A stretch of DNA of 64,000 nt. Origin: an uncultured Chthonomonas sp. (GTDB lineage Bacteria > Armatimonadota > Chthonomonadetes > Chthonomonadales > Chthonomonadaceae). The notes under the pieces are model-generated. The model was given only the letters and a program-made list of their open reading frames with translations. It was not told the DNA's origin and did no database searches. Position 1 is the first letter of the stretch. Each line of letters begins with the position of its first letter. The DNA is taken from NCBI GenBank assembly GCA_903859705.1, contig CAIONQ010000061.1:1-64000 (forward strand), in the 5' to 3' direction. The translations under genes were made by a program, and so were the position numbers. This document shows positions 37,691 through 46,778 of the stretch, one piece after another.

Positions 37691-39253
37691 ATGGAAACTC
37701 AGCGCCTTGCGGTAGCACAATTGCAGTTCAGGCTGTTTGGAGCCTTTGAGGCACGCCTCAATGGGAACTTAATTGACGGTCTGCACAAACGAAAGTGTGA
37801 GCAACTGCTCGCCTACCTTATACTTGCTGGCCCACGATGGGTAGAAAAAGAAGAGGTTGCACGCGCGTTCTGGGATGGCGATATAATCGACGATCCAGAA
37901 GCCAACTTGCGGCAGAGCCTAACCTATTTGCGCGGACTGCTCGGCGAGGCGGCCACCTGCATAGAGAGCAGGGTGGGCGGTATCAGGCTTGTGATTAATG
38001 AGTGGCAGGCAGATACCCGCGAGTTTGAAGCAGCCTGTTTGCGAGGGGACGCACGATCTCTAGAACTTGCCAGATCGCTGTATGAAGAGGCCCTACTTAG
38101 TGGCTGGAACGAAGGCTGGATAGGCACCTACCGTGAAAAGCTGGAACGCAGACTGCGCTGCGCAGAAGAACGACTCCAACAGGTTGAGATCTTTAAGCAG
38201 CCTGCGGCCAGGCAACGTTCTACGCCCCCATCCCCTATTAGTAGCGGCTCTACCGGAGGCGCGTTACACCTGGACTCAGAGCGCTACGTTGTGCGGGAAG
38301 CCGATGCTGCCCTTATTGCTGCCCTCCAGAGCAAAGACAGTATAGTGTTGTTAAAAGGTGCCAGGCAAACAGGCAAAACCTCCATGCTGGCGCGTGGTTT
38401 ACATCATGCGAGAGAACAGAACTATTCTGTTTTCCACATTGATTGTTCCCAATTTTCAGAAGACGACCTGTCTACGCGCGATGGGCTTTACATCAACCTA
38501 CTTGGCCAGATTGCAGACCAGGGTGAGATTGACTTCAGCATGGAAACAGATTGGAAACCACACCTCGGAGCCAATGGCAACGTAGAACGATTTGTACGTA
38601 GGCGCCTGCTGGATGGCACACGGAAGCCCATATTGCTTGCATTAGATGGTGTGGATCGCCTATTCCGCACCACTTTTTACAACGATTTTTTTGCTCTGTT
38701 ACGCGGGTTTCATTCACGTAGAGCCACCGAACCCGGAGTGGGCTGGAGCCAGCTAACGGTTCTGATTGCTGCAGCCACAGAGGCACATCTTTATATATCA
38801 GACCTGAACCAGTCTCCGTTCAATGTTGGCACCCGCATTCCCCTGGGAGATTTCACACTCGCGCAGGCCACGGAACTCTGTGAACGCCACGGATTCGATA
38901 CCTGGAACGGACCAGACAGGCAGGTGCTTACCGACCTGATGGGTGGGCACCCCTACCTGCTTAGTAGAGCACTCGTGGAAATACAGGCGAGAAGTGCCAC
39001 TCCGCAGGAGTTCGCTTCCATTGCATCTGCTCCGGATGGTCCGTTTCATGATCACCTGCACTGCATTCTGAAGCATATCCTTGCAGACGATGGCCTGCGC
39101 ATTGATCTGCTGGCCACCCTTTCCGGGCAGCCCTGTTCTGAGCATGGCTTCTTTCGCCTGCGCAGCGCCGGTGTAATTTCTGGGGACTCTCCCAATGAGC
39201 CGCGTATGCGGTGCGGGTTATACAGCGCGTATTTCAGCCGCAATCTTATTTAA
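37691..39253 (+). CDS. SARP/BTAD-like DNA-binding domain fused to AAA_35 ATPase
   Basis: A 520-residue regulator. Residues 10-100 look like an OmpR/SARP-type winged helix (LFGAFEARLNG, KRKCEQLLAYLIL, NLRQSLTYLRGLLGE), followed by a short bacterial-activator-like helical part. The AAA_35 ATPase begins near 200: Walker A KGARQTGKTSML near 222; the Walker B strand reads LLALDGVDRLF near 315, with Gly where Glu is usual, so hydrolysis may be impaired. The sensor region FNVGTRIPLGDF and GGHPYLLSRAL is kept. It is 16 nt upstream of a second AAA_35 gene, clearly an operon, so the two may form a sensor pair. Confidence 0.82.
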   Translation: METQRLAVAQLQFRLFGAFEARLNGNLIDGLHKRKCEQLLAYLILAGPRWVEKEEVARAFWDGDIIDDPEANLRQSLTYLRGLLGEAATCIESRVGGIRLVINEWQADTREFEAACLRGDARSLELARSLYEEALLSGWNEGWIGTYREKLERRLRCAEERLQQVEIFKQPAARQRSTPPSPISSGSTGGALHLDSERYVVREADAALIAALQSKDSIVLLKGARQTGKTSMLARGLHHAREQNYSVFHIDCSQFSEDDLSTRDGLYINLLGQIADQGEIDFSMETDWKPHLGANGNVERFVRRRLLDGTRKPILLALDGVDRLFRTTFYNDFFALLRGFHSRRATEPGVGWSQLTVLIAAATEAHLYISDLNQSPFNVGTRIPLGDFTLAQATELCERHGFDTWNGPDRQVLTDLMGGHPYLLSRALVEIQARSATPQEFASIASAPDGPFHDHLHCILKHILADDGLRIDLLATLSGQPCSEHGFFRLRSAGVISGDSPNEPRMRCGLYSAYFSRNLI

Positions 39254-39269
39254 CTATAGGAGCCGCGTG

Positions 39270-42200
39270 ATGATACTAAATGGGCCAGACAGTTACTATG
39301 TGGCAGGCGGCACCCTGGCAGATAATGACCCAAGCTACGTGTTTCGGGAGGCAGATGCACAGCTAAACGCCTCACTCGAGGCCGGGCAGTTTTGTTACAT
39401 TCTGGATACCAGGCAGGTTGGCAAATCCTCTCTCATTGTGCGTGCCGCTTCCCACCTGCAGCAGTGCGGCCACCTTGCCAGCTTCATAGATTTAAGCACG
39501 TTGGGAGATGCCCCAACATCACAGCAGTGGTACAGCCGTCTTCTGCTCGATCTCGTGCGTGGCCTTGGTTTAGAGGACGAAATAGAGGCCTGCATCGAAG
39601 GAAACAGGCACATCAGCGCAGATCAGCTGTGGTTCACCGCATTACGAGATATCGTAATCCCCAGGCTTAGACAGCCTATGACAGTGTTTGTAGATGAGAT
39701 TGATGCGGTACGCAAGCTCCCTTTCAAAACGGATAATTTTTTTGCATCCATCAGGGCATTACACAATTTAAGGGCAATAGACCGCGATGCAACCAAGCTT
39801 ACCTTCTGCCTGGCTGGTGTGGCATCTCCTTCACACCTTATTCAAGATCTGCACACCACACCGTTTAACATCGGCAAACGAATAGAGCTAAGAGACTTTA
39901 CTGCAGCTGAAATGGCCCAGCTTGCCCCGGGGCTACACGGCACAGAGGAGCAGCGGCTCGCTCAGATAGCGCGGATTCATTACTGGACAAGCGGGCACCC
40001 ATTTCTTACACAACGGCTGTGTAAGGCAGTAGCAGCACGCGGAACCGAGTGCAGCAGGGCAGAGATTGATCAAATTTGTGAGCAAAGCTTCATTACCAGG
40101 CAGTCTCAAACCGAAGAGTACAATCTCCAGTTTGTAACGCGGCAGCTTGTGGACGTGCCAGAGCGAGATAGCATTCTTCAGCTGTTTCTAGGCATTGTCT
40201 GCGGTCGAAAAACAGTAGCAACAGCCGCAGATCCTCTCATCAGCCAACTCCTACTCTCCGGAGTGGCCTGCATAGACGCTGGTGCCGATCCGCCTATACT
40301 GCGCGTTCGCAATGCCATTTACGCAAGTGTTTTCACCCGCCGATGGGTAATTGAACACCTATCTGGTGCAGAAAAAACACGCCAACGGCGCGCTCTATGG
40401 ATAGGGTACATGCGGGCCAGCGCAGTTTGGACAGTACTGGCCGCCTCCATGCTTATTGCCTACACACGCCAGCAAGAGGTAGTTCGGCAACGTGGCGCCC
40501 TGGATGTGATGCAGGTTCAGATTCAGCAAGGCAATCACCAACTGGATGTATACCACCACGAAATTGAGTCTGCCCACACGGACAAGAAAAAACTCAAGCA
40601 CGACGAAGAAAAACTTCAGGCCAACATCGACAGGCAGAAGATTGAAACTGCGGAACTTACACAAACGTTGAAGCAACAGCTCAGTGCAAGTGCTTCGCTT
40701 TCTCGGCAGCAGGCAATCTCAAAGTATCAGTTGGAAGACAGAAATGCCCTGCTTAGCGAGGAGGCCCGTTCAGCCCTCCTGGATAGTCGGGCACAACAGA
40801 TCGCAACCGGTGCAGATCACGTCCACCCTGCTATTGATGTTGTTAAGCAGGCGCTCGAAGTTGTTGATAGCGCAAAGAAGTGGAACCACCCTGCTCCATC
40901 GCTTGCGTTAACTGCCCTCAGCACTATTATTAACGGCACACCGGCAAAAGTGCAGTCGCTAAAGCATAATTGGCCATTGCGCGATGCTGAGTATTCACCA
41001 GACGATAAGATTGTTGTTACGGCCGGCGACAGCCCATTTGTGACACTCTGGGATAGAATTGCCGGGAAGGTAATTGTTCAGTTTCGTGCCATTCCTGAAG
41101 GCACCCCGGGGCCCGCCATTTTACAGGCGGTATTTACGCCAAAGTCCGACGAAATTATAACTCTTGGCTCAGATCAAGTAATACGGGTATGGAGCCTAAG
41201 GTTATTGTTAGAAAAAAAAGTCGCAGAGCAGTGGTCATACCAGTGCGGACAGCCTGGCCTGGTTACTCCTCGCCTAAGATGTTCACGTTCCGGCGATCTT
41301 GTCGCAGTTTCTGCATCGGATAATAATCGTCCATATATCTTCGTCATTAACACACTAACACAAAAGTGCAACCTCCGGATACCTACAGGTTCGGAAGTGA
41401 GAAGCCTGGACATCAGCTCATATCAATTTGCATACCATGACCCACACCAATTGCCGTCAGAGCGATTCATTGCGTTTTGCATAAAGTCAGATGCTAATGT
41501 ACACGTATGGGACATGGCAATTAACCGCGAAATCGATAGATACCGTCCTCCGGGCAACTATCCAGAACAGGTTCTCTTCGGCGAGTACTCCGCTGGCATA
41601 TGGACGTCCTCCGACGATGGCACAACATCGTCTGAATTCTTGATGCAAACAACGAAAGGCGGCGATTACCGGGTTAATACTGGCAGCATCAACACCTATC
41701 TGGACATGAATGGCAAACAGGGCTTAATTGCAGCTTCAGGGTCTGGCCAGTTCTTCGCACGAGCCAGTACCAAAGAACATATGATATTGGTGTGGCCCAT
41801 AGCTTCACCTGCTATTGCATTGTTCCGCATTCCAGGCAACTCTAACTGGAGATCATTATCATTTGGACGTAATGATCGTCTTCTGTTAACTGCAACTGCT
41901 ACCGGGGAAGCAGAAGGTTGGTTGCTGGCAGAGGATCGCATCTATTCATGTGGCAACCCTCTCACAGCCATTGACATATCACCGAGCGGCCAAGAAGTGC
42001 TTGCGAGCACAATAGACAAGGTATCCATGTGGTACGAAGATTGGAGTAGTGAGTCGCGTGCGCGAAATGGATTTGCAAGCTGGGAGGCCCAGGCACTCGG
42101 GCAGAGCGGCAATCACCCTTACAATGGCCTGGTAATGCATACGGCCTTCTCACCAAATGGCAAGATGTTGGCTACTGCTGGCCAATCGGGTGATTTACGT

Positions 42201-43046
42201 ATTTGGTATGCACCCGATCCAAGGAATATACTGACAGAGGGAATTCGGCTTGTTGGACATTCAACCAATCGACCTGTAAACTGTTCTGTGTTCTCTCCAG
42301 ACAGCACGCGGATAATATCCGCAAGCGAAGATGGCACCGCAAGGCTGTGGGATACAAAGACTGGCAACTGTATCTTTACGTATACAGTTCCCAGTCAACA
42401 CTCAGGGTCAACAGCAGGAATTACATCGTGTTGCTTCACCCACAATGGCGAGCTTGTGGTGTTGGGGTGCAAGGATGGGGCAGTTAGGATATATCCCATT
42501 AACAACAAGGAGTGCGTTTTAACGCTTCAAGCACCAGGCAGGCGTAGTGGCGATTATGCTGTTCCATGGTCGTTGGATTGCTCACCGGACGGAAGATTCT
42601 TACTCTCAGCTGATGGTGATGGCAACTGCTACTTGTGGGATCTGCGAGCGGGAAAACTTACTGCATCGCTTAGCGCCTACCATGACATTGTATTCTGTGC
42701 CCGTTTTTCACCAGATGGAAAACGTATCTTGAGTGTAAATAAACAGGGCTTTGCAGACATCTGGCGCGTTGAATCGCCAGAGTACTATACACAGCACAGC
42801 TTTTTGAACCATCCCACCTACAGCATCCGCGTGTCTTTTAACCCGCTTTATGCAGGGCAGTTCAGCCCGGATGGCCACTTTATATATGTTGGTGGAAAGG
42901 ATGGCATCGTGCGTAAGATAGCTGTATCTGAGGAGGCATTGTTGCAGCGCGCCCGCTGGCTGCTGAGCCGAGATGCACAGATTTCCAGCTATCGTCCACC
43001 ATCTGGCCTCAAAGCATCATCCACGCTGCCGTTTCCGCGCTACTGA
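39270..43046 (+). CDS. AAA_35 ATPase - transmembrane - coiled coil - WD40 protein
   Basis: A 1258-residue protein. Residues 1-350 are an AAA_35 ATPase (DTRQVGKSSLIVRAA; Walker B VFVDEIDAV; TPFNIGKRIEL; WTSGHPFLTQRLC). A transmembrane helix lies near 385 (TVLAASMLIAY), then a charged coiled coil near 410-500, then from about 567 a chain of WD40 repeats, with clear ones such as VFSPDSTRIISASEDGTA, DCSPDGRFLLSA and FSPDGKRILS, probably forming two propellers. This layout is common in cyanobacteria and planctomycetes with unknown function. AGGAG lies 8 nt before ATG 39270. Unlike its partner, Walker B keeps DE. Confidence 0.88.
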   Translation: MILNGPDSYYVAGGTLADNDPSYVFREADAQLNASLEAGQFCYILDTRQVGKSSLIVRAASHLQQCGHLASFIDLSTLGDAPTSQQWYSRLLLDLVRGLGLEDEIEACIEGNRHISADQLWFTALRDIVIPRLRQPMTVFVDEIDAVRKLPFKTDNFFASIRALHNLRAIDRDATKLTFCLAGVASPSHLIQDLHTTPFNIGKRIELRDFTAAEMAQLAPGLHGTEEQRLAQIARIHYWTSGHPFLTQRLCKAVAARGTECSRAEIDQICEQSFITRQSQTEEYNLQFVTRQLVDVPERDSILQLFLGIVCGRKTVATAADPLISQLLLSGVACIDAGADPPILRVRNAIYASVFTRRWVIEHLSGAEKTRQRRALWIGYMRASAVWTVLAASMLIAYTRQQEVVRQRGALDVMQVQIQQGNHQLDVYHHEIESAHTDKKKLKHDEEKLQANIDRQKIETAELTQTLKQQLSASASLSRQQAISKYQLEDRNALLSEEARSALLDSRAQQIATGADHVHPAIDVVKQALEVVDSAKKWNHPAPSLALTALSTIINGTPAKVQSLKHNWPLRDAEYSPDDKIVVTAGDSPFVTLWDRIAGKVIVQFRAIPEGTPGPAILQAVFTPKSDEIITLGSDQVIRVWSLRLLLEKKVAEQWSYQCGQPGLVTPRLRCSRSGDLVAVSASDNNRPYIFVINTLTQKCNLRIPTGSEVRSLDISSYQFAYHDPHQLPSERFIAFCIKSDANVHVWDMAINREIDRYRPPGNYPEQVLFGEYSAGIWTSSDDGTTSSEFLMQTTKGGDYRVNTGSINTYLDMNGKQGLIAASGSGQFFARASTKEHMILVWPIASPAIALFRIPGNSNWRSLSFGRNDRLLLTATATGEAEGWLLAEDRIYSCGNPLTAIDISPSGQEVLASTIDKVSMWYEDWSSESRARNGFASWEAQALGQSGNHPYNGLVMHTAFSPNGKMLATAGQSGDLRIWYAPDPRNILTEGIRLVGHSTNRPVNCSVFSPDSTRIISASEDGTARLWDTKTGNCIFTYTVPSQHSGSTAGITSCCFTHNGELVVLGCKDGAVRIYPINNKECVLTLQAPGRRSGDYAVPWSLDCSPDGRFLLSADGDGNCYLWDLRAGKLTASLSAYHDIVFCARFSPDGKRILSVNKQGFADIWRVESPEYYTQHSFLNHPTYSIRVSFNPLYAGQFSPDGHFIYVGGKDGIVRKIAVSEEALLQRARWLLSRDAQISSYRPPSGLKASSTLPFPRY

Positions 43047-43087
43047 AGCACCTCATATACATCCACTCAATTAGATTTGCAAACGGA

Positions 43088-43114
43088 AGCCCGGCAGCGA
43101 GTAATGCTACCGGG
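43088..43114. terminator. Hairpin between convergent genes
   Basis: Stem GCCCGGCAGC / GCTACCGGGC with one bulge-like mismatch and a 7-nt loop, 40 nt after the WD40 gene stop. T-tracts are weak on both sides. Confidence 0.55.
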
Positions 43115-43158
43115 CATCGCTATTTCTTGCAGAGATATAGGCAATCACAAGATGCAGA

Positions 43159-43608
43159 CTACAGAGACATCGTTTGTGCTTTCTGCGTTTCATTCAAGAA
43201 AGGGGAGCTATGCACGGCAGAATCCAGGCTGGCTTTCAATATCTGCCCCTGTGCCGCAACCAGCGTACCGGCTATGTAGAACATAAGGCCCACAGAACCA
43301 CCAATAACCAGGCCTGCAACCATACCCCACGGGTTTTCCTGTGAGGAATACCCACCACCTTAATTGCGAAAGGTAGAACTCAAAATTGTCATTGCCACCC
43401 CGCCAAGAATGAGTCCGAAGATGCCACCCACCCACTTGATGGTTGCTCCCAGCCCGGTGGTTACGCGGGCCACCAGGTAGGCATCGCTGTAGCGGCGAGA
43501 GGCAGATCGCGAAACAATGCTCATATCTGCCGTCGTTTTCGCGGATTGGGGCGAGGTCTCGGCCTTAGTTTGCGAAATTCCAAGCAGGTCATCGAGGTCC
43601 GTAGCCAT
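43159..43608 (-). pseudogene. Two-helix membrane protein interrupted by an in-frame TAA
   Basis: One 150-codon frame is split by TAA at 43360-43362. Before it are a Ser/Ala-rich cytoplasmic part and a first helix (GGIFGLILGGVAM). After it the same frame continues with GGGYSSQENPWG, a second helix (VAGLVIGGSVGLMFYIAG) and a tail AQGQILKASLDSAVHSSPFL, the shape of a small membrane-protein family that ends in a NSSPFL-like tail. A CAA to TAA change would explain the stop. Its ATG overlaps the previous gene's TGA by one base, so it is coupled to it. As read, only an 82-residue product with one helix is made. Confidence 0.68.
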
Positions 43609-43817
43609 CAGTTGTTGTCCTTTCCTGCCTGTCGCAGCCGCAGAGCTAAGAAAAACCCAAAGAGTGAGCCGATAAAAGCAAGATCTATCAGGGTGAACAG
43701 GTTAAGGTTAGACCGGACGCTGTATCTAACTGCGGGAAAGAAGATCCAGTACATCGATGTTACCGCCTTGAGGCCGGTGCATATTAATGCAATCTGGGTT
43801 GCCGTTTTGATATTCAT
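43608..43817 (-). CDS. Small two-helix membrane protein
   Basis: A 69-residue protein with two hydrophobic segments (ATQIALICTGLKAV and LIDLAFIGSLFGFFLALRL). ATG 43817 has AAGGTGG a few nt upstream; a longer frame starts upstream but adds a Cys/His-rich stretch with no support. It sits between the exported 731-residue protein and the interrupted membrane protein, with a TGATG stop-start overlap to the latter, so the three form one operon. No family is recognised. Confidence 0.65.
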   Translation of the reverse strand: MNIKTATQIALICTGLKAVTSMYWIFFPAVRYSVRSNLNLFTLIDLAFIGSLFGFFLALRLRQAGKDNN

Positions 43818-43914
43818 TTTCCACCTTATAGAAGAGGAGAAGTACCAGTGGTGCTGTTCATGCTTCCAACCTCCGTACCTACTGCAGCTGCCACTCACCG
43901 CATGTGGGTTCTGC

Positions 43915-46110
43915 TCATTTTGCTGCAGCCGGACGCCATGTTTTCACCCGGACACCTTTCTTAACAGCCCCAATTTTCTTAGCTTCTGCGGCAGAAACAG
44001 GATAGCAATCTGCTGTTTTTGAATCCACAGCTATAACCTTGAAGATCACGCTCTCAAGAATTTCGGTGCGGATCACTTCTCCGGTTGTGGGATTTTTTAT
44101 CTCGCGTGTTCTCAACACCACCTGCACCCTGTCTCCCACTTGAATGTCCGTATCTGCATCACGCACAATAACTATCCGCTTGTCGCTTACATCGGCAACA
44201 ACGGGTCCGTTGCCAGCGGGTAGCGGTGCAGGCTTATCACCACCCTGTGGCAACCCGGTTCCTACGGTATTATCATCTCCCTCTTTGTTTGCAAAGCCAC
44301 CATTCTCTGGCACTGGTTTTACAGTAGGCTCTGGCTCACTGCCATTTGGCAACAACGCATGGCCGGCAAGATTGTTGATACCGCGCAGAACACTATCGGT
44401 GGCGGCGGCACGCTTGAGCTCAGGCGGGCATTCATCCGTATTTGCCGGGGCGGGCAATGCATCTGGAGTTTCCCCCAGGCGCACGGTTACAGAGTCGCTC
44501 TTGTAGTTTTGTGCTCCAGAAGTGGCGGCACCGTTCGTTTCAAGCTCCCACACCACTTCGGCTGCATGGGTGGCATCGCCCAACTTAACAAGCTGCAGAA
44601 TGCATCTGGCGCTGCCGGAAATTGTGCGTGTAATATTGCGGGAGTACTGCGCCGTCATGCGCTCCTGCTCTCGCTTTTCAAAGGCGGCTTTCTTACCTAG
44701 CCATACTCCATGCAGTATCTCCCACAGGGTGTGCTCGGTATTAATCCTGTTGCGTGTGGCCTGACTTTCGCCAATGATGTGCTCTGGCTCTGTGGGTTCC
44801 GGATCGCGCGGATGGGCATCTTCGTAAGTCTGAAACACATCCTCACGTATCACTTTATTTTCGGAGTTGTATATAGTGCCGCCTGTGTAATCCAGCATTC
44901 TTGCCAGCCATACGTAGTGCACCTTGTACCGCTGTTGCAGCCGCATAGAAACCCCACCATCCGCCTTCAGAGAGTCCAGAGTTACGTCGGATTGCAATCG
45001 GCCAAGCTCAACACTGTCTGCAATGCCAATAGAAGTCGCTTCCTTTACTTTTCGGGCAGTGTCTACCCGGATCGCCTCTCTATCCTCATCTGTAGGGCCT
45101 TCGCCAATCACAAACAGTGCGGTTTTTCCAATGTGGCGGAAGTCCTTGAGCTCTTCGGAGGTGACTCCAGACGGCAGTTTCTCCAGAGAAGCAAATTCTG
45201 TTGCCTGCCCGCCAAGCAAGTTGGCATTTGGAGCGCTAAACACCACTATTTGGGCATTGCGATCCGCATCAATTTTGTTAGCAAGAACGGTAGTGTCTTT
45301 CACTTTGAGGCCGTCATGCAGGTGTAAAGCCTGGGCAGCAGCAATATCTGCAGGGCGTGAGCGATCGATGAAATAGGCCTGATGCCAGCCCTTTAACTTT
45401 TCTGCTGGCAATTTTAGGCGCTCATCCAGGGTGTGCCACTCCTCTTTAGCCCAAATACCAATGTTGTTTACGGAGCCCCACTTTTCTGCAATGTCACGCC
45501 GGTCTTCATCCGAAAACCGCATTATTTGGTAACTAAGAAATGCCTCGGTAAGCCCGGAGGTCATGGCCGTGTAATCTGTATAAGTGCGGCCCGTTAACCT
45601 ATCAGTAAGGCGCTGCAGCCGTTCCGAGTCAATGGCAGACAATGCAATTGAAAACGAGAGACTCCCAGCTTTGGGGTTGAGGCAATCCGCTTTCATACGT
45701 GAGGCAGTGTCTTTATCTTCCAGCTCCAACTTGATAGGGCAAAGCGATTGCAGAGAGGCCGGAAGTGGTGCAGATCCTTCAGACCTTGTTAGAAAGAATA
45801 TCCGTGTGCCAGATGCAAACTTCGGATCGGAATCTGGCAGCGCAGAAGCCTCTACCGGGTTACACAGAATAATATCTTCAGGTTTGTGCTTATTATCTTT
45901 GTGCTTCAGCAACTGATCGCGGAAGCTTGAGGCAATCGCTGCGGCAGCAGGGCTATTAGAAACGAGGTAAACCCGGGGTTTATCTTTTGAAAGCTGCCGA
46001 ACAAAACCGGTAGGCACCTGCGTTCGGTACTGGGCATAAGCGGATGGCAATGCCGTGTTAGCAACCACAAGCAAACAGAGGGTTCCGCACCATCGTAAAT
46101 TCGCCGACAT
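43915..46110 (-). CDS. Large exported protein with FlgT_C-like C-terminal domain
   Basis: A 731-residue protein with a signal peptide (GTLCLLVVANTALPSAYA). The first 500 residues resemble nothing I can name: early alpha/beta part (RVYLVSNSPAAAA), later KVHYVWLARMLDYTGGTIY, which hints at a CsgG-like fold. A Pro/Gly/Glu-rich linker (about 600-650) leads to a C-terminal beta domain, RIVIVRDADTDIQVGDRVQV then NPTTGEVIRTEILESV, as in FlgT C-terminal and CsgG-associated domains. A periplasmic or outer-membrane assembly role is inference. It heads an operon with two small membrane proteins. Confidence 0.75.
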   Translation of the reverse strand: MSANLRWCGTLCLLVVANTALPSAYAQYRTQVPTGFVRQLSKDKPRVYLVSNSPAAAAIASSFRDQLLKHKDNKHKPEDIILCNPVEASALPDSDPKFASGTRIFFLTRSEGSAPLPASLQSLCPIKLELEDKDTASRMKADCLNPKAGSLSFSIALSAIDSERLQRLTDRLTGRTYTDYTAMTSGLTEAFLSYQIMRFSDEDRRDIAEKWGSVNNIGIWAKEEWHTLDERLKLPAEKLKGWHQAYFIDRSRPADIAAAQALHLHDGLKVKDTTVLANKIDADRNAQIVVFSAPNANLLGGQATEFASLEKLPSGVTSEELKDFRHIGKTALFVIGEGPTDEDREAIRVDTARKVKEATSIGIADSVELGRLQSDVTLDSLKADGGVSMRLQQRYKVHYVWLARMLDYTGGTIYNSENKVIREDVFQTYEDAHPRDPEPTEPEHIIGESQATRNRINTEHTLWEILHGVWLGKKAAFEKREQERMTAQYSRNITRTISGSARCILQLVKLGDATHAAEVVWELETNGAATSGAQNYKSDSVTVRLGETPDALPAPANTDECPPELKRAAATDSVLRGINNLAGHALLPNGSEPEPTVKPVPENGGFANKEGDDNTVGTGLPQGGDKPAPLPAGNGPVVADVSDKRIVIVRDADTDIQVGDRVQVVLRTREIKNPTTGEVIRTEILESVIFKVIAVDSKTADCYPVSAAEAKKIGAVKKGVRVKTWRPAAAK

Positions 46111-46214
46111 CCTGTTTTCCCCCGGGGCTGCAAACGTCTGCTGCCCTTGTCATCACCACTAACGCCCAGAGCAGATGTCTGGCCGAAAGCACCTATTTTC
46201 AGATGCTGAAGAAT

Positions 46215-46252
46215 TTCTGGATTGGGCCGTTCGCCGTCGGCCCAATCCAGAA
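46215..46252. repeat. Perfect 15-bp stem-loop
   Basis: Arms TTCTGGATTGGGCCG and CGGCCCAATCCAGAA with an 8-nt loop, about 105 nt upstream of the 731-residue protein. There is no T-tract. This 670-bp spacer contains no credible gene. Confidence 0.7.
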
Positions 46253-46451
46253 CCACGCAACGGCACATGTCCGTTCCGGCCACAAATAACAAGAATGAGG
46301 ATGCCGATTTGTGAACAGAGTGCTCCGTTGCGCTTTGCTGCGGATTATTGGCCGCAACATCAAGATTGTAGGCGCATCAATTGTTACAAGAGTGGTACCA
46401 GCACGTGAATTAAGCGTGAATTTACGTCATTAACAGTGTTTGGGGAGTTTG

Positions 46452-46488
46452 TTCAGCCGATCCCACAGGGCCTGCGGGATCGGTTGAA
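46452..46488. repeat. Stem-loop in the same spacer
   Basis: Arms TTCAGCCGATCCC and GGGATCGGTTGAA (13 bp with one G-T pair) and an 11-nt loop, no T-tract. It lies between the first stem-loop and the partial gene copy at 46572. Confidence 0.6.
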
Positions 46489-46571
46489 ACGCCTGGAACT
46501 CAGAACTTACTGCCAGCAAGAAGCTAACCCTGACTGGGTGCCACTTCCAGGGCATATATGGCACTCCACAA

Positions 46572-46706
46572 GTTACGGCACCACCGCCTCAGCTATGCCT
46601 ATGGCTGTGCCGCTTCATCAACCTTCTTTTTGGGTGCCTTTGCAGTAATGGGATAATCAATTAGAAAGGTGTTCAGCCCGTTGCCTATTGCGAGCATTGT
46701 GGCTGT
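46572..46706 (-). repeat. Partial copy of the 3' end of the CsgG-like gene
   Basis: These 135 bp match 49604-49739 in the same orientation with one substitution and one single-base indel. They correspond to the last 108 nt of the 49632 gene plus its downstream flank. The copy has no start and is a truncated duplicate. Together the two copies bracket the VWA and beta-rich lipoprotein genes. Confidence 0.92.
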
Positions 46707-46778
46707 TCTATGATAAGAGTGCCGCGGCTCATCCATACATTGAGTGTAGGCGCGGCACATCGGAACATCAGCCAATTG

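Noticed and set aside
46436-46648. Plus-strand 70-codon frame
   Set aside because: It runs through two stem-loops and the truncated gene copy, so it is fortuitous.
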